Positions 57,185 to 64,000 of a DNA stretch of 64,000 nt are shown piece after piece. Positions within the stretch are counted from its first letter, which is position 1. Each line of letters opens with the position of its first letter. This stretch comes from Taudactylus pleione (lineage: Eukaryota; Chordata; Amphibia; Anura; Myobatrachidae). Where the stretch lies: the NCBI GenBank assembly GCA_031769625.1, contig JAUIMM010000637.1:1177001-1241000 (forward strand), given 5' to 3'. The notes under the pieces were generated by a model that worked only from the letters and a program-made list of their open reading frames with translations, had not been told where the DNA came from and did no database searches. Made by a program: the position numbers and the translations under genes.

Positions 57185-57625
57185 CAGCAAGGATCGCAAA
57201 TGCTAAGATGCACGCAGTCTGCCGATTTTCGCTGAGTGATTGACAGGAAGTGCCGTTTGTGGGTGGTGACGGGGGGTGGCCGGGCGAACACAGGCGTGCC
57301 AGTGTATTGGGACGGCATTGCAGGGGCGTGTATAAATTAACCACTGCGATACCGTACGCAGCCTGAGGCCTCATAGCGTGCGCTGAAGCAATTCCTGAGT
57401 GAGGTCTGACCTGCCTTAACTGTGCGTATGGGTCCGATGTTACTCGATGTTACCGATTGTTTCGCTATGTTGCCCAAGTATACGGATGTGAGTGAGGGGA
57501 AGTGGGCATCCTCATGTTAGGCTGAGATCGCATTGTGAATTCAAACATTTACATATCACCGGTGATATTAGCAACTGCGTTGCGTGCGTATAAGCAAAAT
57601 TGTGATCCTTGCTGAATCAGGCCCC
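57185..57625. mobile_element. Core-bearing element ending TGAATCAGGCCC
   Basis: The inverted ends aagGATCgcaaatgc and attgtgatccttgctgaatc enclose the conserved core gattgacaggaagtgccg, then ttgtgggtggtgacggg, at 57238-57273. It is the uninterrupted counterpart of 38312-39413. Confidence 0.6.
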
Positions 57626-58156
57626 TGATCCACTATATCGTACACTGCATTGAGTTTAAAGATTGTGATTTTTTTTTAGGAGTTATGCATTATTCCTCAA
57701 GCACCAGATCATCGGTTATCATCATCGGTAACGGGCTGCTTGGTTCAACCAATTTAATTTCAAGGTGAAATGCATTGAGACAAGCTGTAAAATAAAAAAA
57801 TATATATGACCTAATGAGCACGAGTGGTTTTCGGAGCATATGTAGTCGCCCGGAGATATTCAATAGTCAGCTATGGGAAGTGTAAGAACCACAAGACTAG
57901 GAAGATTTTTCAGGTGATTTTTACAGCGCTGATAGCGCCAACGTGGGACTCCACAGAGGTAAGTATTAAAAATATGGGTGCAAGGTGTGCGGTGTGGGCC
58001 CCCCTGTACCCAGGGGCCTGTGTGCCTTGCATACCCTGACCCATTATAGATACACCTCTGCCTCCAAGGAAGGTAAGCATGAAGTGAGAGTGTGTGTGTA
58101 AAATATAAAAGTGTTAAAACATTTGGTGTGTGTCCTGTGGTTTTTGTAAAATTTCC
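57626..58156. other. Spacer, nothing recognised
   Basis: No supported feature. Confidence 0.4.
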
Positions 58157-58619
58157 TTTACAGTGGAACTATGGGTGCCAGTGAGCCCTTAATGTCCAGG
58201 CATGCTGGCACCACTGGCCACACTAGGCTGGTGCGGGGGGTGCGGGCCGCACTGGGTGACACCATCCGAGGGGGTAACACCAAAATAGCAGAGCTGCTCT
58301 GCTATTTTGGTGTCACCCAGTCAGATTGTGTCACCGTGAAGCCAGGACACGGAGAGAGGCAAGGCAGAGTCCGTGGGCTGCCCCATCCCCCAAAATCTAC
58401 ACACACAAGGAGGCGTGGCTTGGTGGGTTGCGATCATGCCCCCTTACACGAAGCCACACACCCTTTTCAAGAGCACACGTCTACGGCGCTCAAAAGATCT
58501 CAGTTCAGCCGCACCGGGTGTCATCCAGGTAAGTGACGCCTCTGGCTGTCACTTCTGGTTCCCCTAGTGCCTTGCATGCCGGGGGATCTTTGCTGGGACC
58601 TGTGGTTCCACTGTAAAGA
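58157..58619. mobile_element. MITE with TTTACAGTGGAAC termini
   Basis: ctttacagtggaactatggg on the left and ctgtggttccactgtaaag on the right are inverted. The interior has a perfect ggtgacaccaaaatagcag-type hairpin (58273-58318). The 121-residue open frame at 58171-58536 runs through it and has no recognisable domain. Confidence 0.65.
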
Positions 58620-58959
58620 ACAATATTAAATCTATCTTTTACATCATTACCCTCTAGGGATGCTGGGTCGATCCTCAGGAGGGGAGTGGGGTGGGGCATT
58701 TTATTTGTTGGATCCCCACTTTTGCGGATTTATAGCTCAGGACTGACCTGTTTTAGAGTGGCTTTATAATATTATGGCAGGGGGGCACCACGCTATGTGT
58801 CTCCCTGCTATAGTGCATAGGGATGCCCACTGCTGCCTTCTCATATCCGTCCAACGACGTGCAACAGCAGAAACATCGGTAACATGTAAGGTAAGTCTGA
58901 CCAGCCGCAAACACTGCAGCTCTCCTGACATGCAGAGAGCTCTCATGCTGTAAACGAGA

Positions 58960-59168
58960 TCGCAATGGATAAGAAAATAAAAATCCCAGTTACCACCCCC
59001 AAACACTGACTACCTGTCACTCACTTTGCTTGCGGTTCCTCTGTATAAGCGTAATCGCAAATGCAATCGCTGTGTGTGCGCAGTGCAGCTTTTGTGCATG
59101 CGCAATGTCAAACAATGGCTTGATATTCATAAATATCGGCTTTGCGAAAATCTCTGAATCAGGCCCTA
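58960..59168. mobile_element. Truncated core-bearing element
   Basis: Contains cagttaccacccccaaacac followed by cctgtcactcac, the conserved core in inverse orientation, and ends aaatctctgaatcaggccc. The left end is missing. Confidence 0.5.
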
Positions 59169-59284
59169 AGTTCTCGAACAGCAAGGAGCAGTGATGTTAG
59201 GCTCCTGTAAAACTGACCATTGCAGTGCAGCATACAATGCAGTACAATCACTTATGTTCTTTTTTCTCATGTTTTTCTCTTTAA

Positions 59285-59480
59285 GGGGCCCATTTATCAA
59301 CCAGTTTTACCATACGCAACGAGTTTTAAAACTAGTTGCTTATGATAATGCTCCAGCCAATCAGCTCCTGACTGTCCTCTGTTTGAAAAATGGCAGTTGG
59401 GAGCTGATTGGCTGGAGCACCATTTATCATACGCAATGTGTTTTAAAACTCGTTGCGTATGATAAACCTCGTTGAGAAAT
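59285..59480. mobile_element. Foldback MITE, GGGGCCCATTTATCA terminus
   Basis: Paired gctccagccaatcagctcc/ggagctgattggctggagc arms and repeated acgcaacgagttttaaaac arms make a nearly complete palindrome related to 4324-4522. Confidence 0.65.
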
Positions 59481-60058
59481 TGTCTCCTTTGTATTTTCTT
59501 TTATATAAACTATGTGCTGTATTATATAGTGTTGATTAGTGTTCCTTCTAGGATTATTTTGGGTAGGGTGCTGACCACTGAGAAGGCCACATTTTACTTT
59601 TGAAAGGCAAAATTTTGGACACGTCAATAAAGTATTCAGTTATCATTGTACATTAGTATAATCAATGATACTGTTACATTATATGGAAGTAAAGTGAAAG
59701 TTATTATAGCTTTTATATTAATAGGGTTTTTGATGGCACAGCCTCTTATTGGAGCCACTGTCTCTGCCAGAGGTTATTGATGAATTTGCTCCAGTAAATC
59801 ACCTGCCACAGATGTGAATAGTGCGATGTGATAGTTAACAAGCACCAATTGCAAAGCATTATACATAGGCCCCTAATTATGGCAAAACAATTATATGTAA
59901 AAAGGGTGAATTGCTTACAAAGAGTCCCACTTGCTAATGGTTAGAAGGCTGTTTGCTCAATAAGAGCCGGACAGCAAAGGGTTTAGTCTTTGTTTTGTGT
60001 TACTTATGTTTATATGGGAGATCTGCACCTTTTTCCTGCAGTCAGGTGGGGCTGCAGC
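59481..60058. other. AT-rich spacer
   Basis: No feature supported. Confidence 0.4.
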
Positions 60059-60305
60059 CAGGGTCGGACTGGCCCACAGGAATTCAGGGGAAATCCCAGA
60101 TGGCCTCACTGCCCAGGGGCCCCACCCCTCCTTTAGGGGTGGATCAGGATTTTGGATGAACTTGGATGCTTGATTTGTTTCTATGGAAACTACACCAAGA
60201 TTAGCCCTCCTGTCAATCAAAGTGTGTGGTGTTGACACAACCCTGTCCCCCCTTTTATAAAGGGGACCTGTTCTTTGCATGTCTTCTCTAATGGTTGGCC
60301 AAGAC
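60059..60305 (+). mobile_element. CAGGGTCGGACTGGCC repeat split by the intact hAT
   Basis: It matches the element at 13930 from cagggtcggactggcccac to ctaatggttggccaagac, where the hAT element begins. The rest of this repeat should lie beyond the right edge of the window. Confidence 0.7.
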
Positions 60306-60440
60306 TAGGGATGTGCGCCGGACCATTTTTGCCGGATTTGGATTTGGTTCTAATTCGTCATCCGGCTTTGGATTTGGATTTGGATTTGCCAAACTGCGGT
60401 GACTGGCTTTGGATTTGGATTTGGATTTGGATTTGGATTT
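60306..60440 (-). promoter_or_regulatory. Subterminal GGATTT repeats of the hAT element
   Basis: About twelve ggattt or ggcttt hexamers, often in direct succession, lie within 135 bp of the terminus. Clustered short subterminal repeats bind transposase in Ac-type hAT elements. That role here is inferred from position. Confidence 0.5.
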
Positions 60441-60895
60441 TTTGCCAAAATTGGCAAAAAAAGCTAAAATTACATAAATTGGGCTTTTTTTTCTTCCTAG
60501 AGTGTTATTTACCTCAATAACATTAATTTCCAGTCATTTACAGTCAATTTAGACCACCTCACAGCTTAAATTATTGGTTTCACCATTATTGGCCAAAGGT
60601 TGCAGTGAGCTGACTGGTGACCAAGCGTCAGAGCAGCGGCGCAGTGGCACAGACACCACAGTTTAAAGCACATCTATGAAACTATGCCACACAGCAGTGG
60701 CAGAAATGAAAGGTAGTGCTAGATGGAATTGTCCTTGGGCCCTCCCACCCACCCTTTATGTTGGATCTTAAAAAGGACATGCACACTTTAACAAACAAAG
60801 CATTTCAGCGACAGGTACTGCCACTTTGTGGCTGAAGTGCTTGGTTTGTTTGGGCCCCCACAAAAAAATCTTCCAATCTACTAAAGGCAACAGGT

Positions 60896-63800
60896 CTACA
60901 GTGGCATGATGTCACCATCATTGCCATCCTCACCCTCATCAGTGTGTACATCATCCGATTCCTCACACAATATCAGTTCATCCCCGCTGGAATCTACCAT
61001 TACAGAAGTATCTGTACTGTGACGTGATTGGTGGGAAAGGTTTTCCTCGTGAAATTTCCAGTTCATTTTAATGAACATCATTTTTTCTACATTTTGTGGA
61101 AGTAGCCTCCTTCGTCGTTCACTCACAAGGTTCCCGGCTGTACTGAAAACTCTCTCCGAGTACACACTGGAGGGTGGGCAGCTTAAATAATGCAAAGCCA
61201 GTTTATACAAGGGTCTCCAAATTGCCTTTTTTTTCTTCCAATATTCGAAGGGACTCTGTGACATGTCTACGTGTATGGTGTCCTGAAAATAATCCTCCAC
61301 CATTCTTTGGATGGTAATCGTATTAGATGGAGTTGCGGTAGAGGTGTCACTGGTGTTGGGCAAATCTTTTAGACCCGACCAGATGTCAAAATGTTGACTT
61401 GACTTATCTGCATCACCACTGGGTCTTTTGGAAAAGGTGCATTTTTTTCTGGCTGCTGCTGGAGAAACCGAAGGAGGAGACGTCATCGTAGTGCCATGTG
61501 TCACTTCAGCTGCCAACTTGCTCACCAGGAGCGCTTTGGTTCTTTTAAGATCTGGGTCAGTTGTAAAGAAAGACACAGCATATGACTTGAACCTAGGATC
61601 AAGAATGGTTGCTAAAATATAATGATCAGATTTCAAGATCTTGGCCACCCGTGGATCCTGGCGAAGCGAACAAAGGACTTGATCTATCAGTCCAGCATAC
61701 TTTGCAGAATCACTTTGTTTAATATCATCCTTCAATTTCTCCAGCTGCTTTTCCAAAAGCGAAATCAGGGGAATCACCTTACTCAAGCTAGCAGTGTCAG
61801 CACTCACTTCACAAGTGGCAACTTCAAATGGTTTGAGCACCTTGCACAAGACAGAAAGTACTCTCCACTGTGCTGGGGTAAGGTACATTCCCCCTCCTCT
61901 CCCAATGTCATGGCTTGTCGTATAGCTATGGATGGCTTTTTGCTGCTCCTCCATCCGCTGAAGCATATACAGGGTTGAGTTCCACCTCGTTACCACTTCT
62001 TGCTTCAGTTGATGGCAGGGCAAATTAAACTGCTCTTGCAGGTGCTGCAATCTCCTGCACGCTGTTGCTGAATGCCGAAAATGTCCCAAAATTTTTCGGG
62101 CCACAGACAGCATCTCCTGAACGCCCCTGTCGTTTTTTAAAAAACCCTGCACCACTAAGTTTATTGTGTGAGCAAAACAGGGGATGTGTTGGAATTCACC
62201 CAGCTGTAATGCTTTCACTATATTTGTAGCATTGTCAGAAATCACAAATCCTGAGGAGAGTCCAAGTGGGGTAAGCCATGTTTCTATGACATCTCTTAGT
62301 TTTTCTAAGAGGTTGTCAGCGGTATGCCTCTTATTGAATCCGGTGATGCACAGAGTTGCCTGCCTCTGAATGAGCTGGTGTTGTTTGTTAGATACTGCTG
62401 CTGCTGAAGGCGATTCACCCACCCAGTGGGCTGTCACAGTCATGTAATCTTTAGTTTGTCCACTACCGCTTGTCCACATATCTGTGGTTAAGTGGACAGT
62501 GGGTACAATAGCATTTTGCAGACCAATAATTAGGTTCTGTTTAACGTCCTGGTACAGCCGAGGAATGGCTTTTCGGGTAAAATGAAACCGAGATGGAATT
62601 TGGTACCGGGGACACATGACCTCAACTAGCTGTGTAAATCCCACTGCATTAATTGAGGATATTGGACGCAGATCTAATATTAGCATAGCTGTCATGGCGT
62701 CAGTGATCCGCTGTGCGACAGGGTGAGAGCTGTCATACTTGCTTCCCCTTGCAAGAGATTCTTTGACAGTCAATTGTTTTTTTGGTATACTACTAGTAGT
62801 CTTCTTTGTCCACTTCTGGGATGAAGATCCACCAGCAGCAGCAGCAGCAGGCCTAGCGCTCAAAGATTCAGTTTCTTCTGAGGTGTCCTGGAAATTGGAG
62901 GAGTCACCGTGACTTAGCACTAACAAATTGGATGTTGTACTACCACTGATCATTCCTGAGGATATTGAGGAGGAAGGTGTTGTCGGCGGAGATTGCAGGT
63001 GCTGGGATTTAGTAGAGAGAAGGCATCTAGCTAATGCTGGACTGCTTGTTGTTATTTTTTTTGCAGTAGTTTCTGTTATCAAACACCTGTCATGAGCTCG
63101 CTGCAGATGACGTAATAGCGTAGAGGTTCCTAGATGTTTAACGTCCCTACCTCTACTAACTGTGGTCTCACAGAGGCTACAAATGGCTTGACAAACGTTG
63201 TCAGGGTTTGGGTAAAAGTAATTCCACACAAAAGATGTGGATTTCTTGGTTCTATGCCCAGGCATGGCAATGGCCTTCTTATCTTGGCCAAGAGCTGCTT
63301 CCACTAGTGCCTGACTTATACAAATAATATCCTCATCCTCAACATCCTCATTAGTGCCAGCATCAGCTGCACATATATTCCTCTCATCCTCTTGCAATTC
63401 CACGGTGGCATCTTCAATTTCTATGTCCTCGGCAATACTGCTCATCCCCACAACTACAGATGGAAAAGAAACTGTGGAGGGCGGCTTCTCTGAAAGGTCA
63501 GGCTTACACATAGAAATGCCACTTGTGGACCCACTTAGACTGTCCTCAGGGATTTCTGACATTTGTGTTTCAAAAAACACAGTTTGTTCGACTGCCTTAT
63601 TGGTTTTAAATTTTTTCACACTTCTATAGTCTGATTGAAAAGGTCTTTTATCATCACGAGAGGCACAAGATGCCTCACTGACAGCTGCAGAACCACCACT
63701 CAGAAATAAAGGGCAAAGCCTGAGTCTTTCCTTGCCGCTACGTGTGGTGAATGGTATGTTGCCAATTTTCTGTTTCTCTGCAAAAGTAGTAGTCTTTAGA

Positions 63801-63982
63801 GGTTTTTTTTTTGTCTTTACCCCTGTAAAATCTAAATTTTTTGATTTCAGGTTCCCTAAGGTTTTAAAGCCTCTACGCCCTTGAGCATCAGCTTTAGATA
63901 AAAGTGATGGACTTCCAGCCGCTGCAATGCTAGCATTTACATGTTGTTTCTGCTCTCCTCTCAGTTCATTCTCGTGATCCAT
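60896..63982 (-). CDS. hAT-family transposase with BED zinc finger, full-length open frame
   Basis: This 1028-residue protein would cut and reinsert its own element in the nucleus. The N-terminal 240 residues are low-complexity, with an acidic stretch. Residues 246-300 form a BED zinc finger: C268 and C271 in ICSLCETT, H292 and H297 in LRHLQRAH. After a serine-rich linker come the RNase-H-like catalytic parts: D501 in HLTTDMWTSG, D583 in FVISDNATNIVKAL, the CFAHTINLVV motif (602-611) and RWNSTLYMLQRM (666-677). The C-terminal hAT dimerisation region, with E943 in YSERVFSTAGNLVSERRRRL, spans about 908-972 and is followed by an acidic tail. No stop or frameshift occurs. The first ATG (63982) gives the full frame, though an upstream exon cannot be excluded. 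A ZBED-like domesticated gene is an alternative, but the nearby terminal repeat argues for a mobile element. Confidence 0.95.
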   Translation of the reverse strand: MDHENELRGEQKQHVNASIAAAGSPSLLSKADAQGRRGFKTLGNLKSKNLDFTGVKTKKKPLKTTTFAEKQKIGNIPFTTRSGKERLRLCPLFLSGGSAAVSEASCASRDDKRPFQSDYRSVKKFKTNKAVEQTVFFETQMSEIPEDSLSGSTSGISMCKPDLSEKPPSTVSFPSVVVGMSSIAEDIEIEDATVELQEDERNICAADAGTNEDVEDEDIICISQALVEAALGQDKKAIAMPGHRTKKSTSFVWNYFYPNPDNVCQAICSLCETTVSRGRDVKHLGTSTLLRHLQRAHDRCLITETTAKKITTSSPALARCLLSTKSQHLQSPPTTPSSSISSGMISGSTTSNLLVLSHGDSSNFQDTSEETESLSARPAAAAAGGSSSQKWTKKTTSSIPKKQLTVKESLARGSKYDSSHPVAQRITDAMTAMLILDLRPISSINAVGFTQLVEVMCPRYQIPSRFHFTRKAIPRLYQDVKQNLIIGLQNAIVPTVHLTTDMWTSGSGQTKDYMTVTAHWVGESPSAAAVSNKQHQLIQRQATLCITGFNKRHTADNLLEKLRDVIETWLTPLGLSSGFVISDNATNIVKALQLGEFQHIPCFAHTINLVVQGFLKNDRGVQEMLSVARKILGHFRHSATACRRLQHLQEQFNLPCHQLKQEVVTRWNSTLYMLQRMEEQQKAIHSYTTSHDIGRGGGMYLTPAQWRVLSVLCKVLKPFEVATCEVSADTASLSKVIPLISLLEKQLEKLKDDIKQSDSAKYAGLIDQVLCSLRQDPRVAKILKSDHYILATILDPRFKSYAVSFFTTDPDLKRTKALLVSKLAAEVTHGTTMTSPPSVSPAAARKKCTFSKRPSGDADKSSQHFDIWSGLKDLPNTSDTSTATPSNTITIQRMVEDYFQDTIHVDMSQSPFEYWKKKKAIWRPLYKLALHYLSCPPSSVYSERVFSTAGNLVSERRRRLLPQNVEKMMFIKMNWKFHEENLSHQSRHSTDTSVMVDSSGDELILCEESDDVHTDEGEDGNDGDIMPL

Positions 63983-64000
63983 ATTACTTTATCACTATGA

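Larger units (their letters stand above)
60306..64000 (-). mobile_element. hAT element with intact transposase, right end outside the window
   Basis: The element starts tagggatgtgcgccgg after the 8-bp candidate duplication gccaagac (60298-60305). The first 130 bp contain many ggattt hexamers (ggatttggatttggattt near 60370 and 60414), likely transposase-binding subterminal repeats. A 3' region shared with 27848-28490 follows, then the transposase gene on the minus strand. The opposite terminus and second copy of the duplication are not in view. All visible parts look undamaged, so it may be autonomous. Confidence 0.88.

Noticed and set aside
60896..63982. Domesticated host ZBED-type gene
   Set aside because: It lies 0.6 kb from a typical hAT terminus with a plausible 8-bp duplication, and its non-coding 3' region is shared with a transposon copy at 27848. 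A mobile element is the simpler reading, although domestication cannot be fully excluded without the right flank.

Overview
This window looks like intergenic DNA from a large, repeat-rich vertebrate genome, most likely an amphibian and probably a frog. That assignment is an inference from the repeat content: hAT, Tc1/mariner and Harbinger-like elements, a Copia gag relic, dense families of small foldback elements and several minisatellites. I found no host protein-coding gene, rRNA, tRNA or CRISPR array. Most short open frames in the window are accidental or come from repeats.

The only intact long coding region is a 1028-residue hAT transposase with an N-terminal BED zinc finger, on the minus strand at 60896-63982. 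Its element starts at 60306 and runs off the right edge. A relative at 27848-35254 has a perfect 8-bp target duplication (gttaaaac). It keeps only two transposase fragments; the rest is two tandem arrays, about 29 units of ~139 bp (28867-32903) and about nine of 160 bp (33240-34740). The first array has a higher-order structure with a repeated 1376-bp, ten-unit block.

Layout. 0-8.7 kb: AT-rich spacer, a non-coding retroelement-like block, and palindromic MITEs. 8.7-16 kb: several hAT-type MITEs with exact or near-exact 8-bp duplications, and a Copia gag relic. 16-19.8 kb: two hairpin-chain MITEs and a broken Tc1 element carrying another insertion. 20.4-25.6 kb: a palindromic MITE, telomere-like TTAGGG-derived arrays and a 50-bp minisatellite. 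26.6-36.3 kb: more MITEs and the minisatellite-filled hAT, itself inside another MITE. 38-46 kb: nested MITEs and a Tc1 element with a stop-broken transposase. 47-57 kb: three copies of a family with an internal ~35-bp minisatellite; one carries a 1.08-kb insert with a 14-bp target duplication. 57-60 kb: more foldback elements. 60-64 kb: the intact hAT.

The elements probably interact in trans. The intact transposase could in principle act on the minisatellite-bearing derivative and on small palindromes that share its TAGGGRTGTGC ends (9431-9545, 22370-22469, 2237-2365). The most unusual structures are the hAT filled with higher-order tandem repeats and the MITE family made almost entirely of consecutive hairpins, seen six times here.
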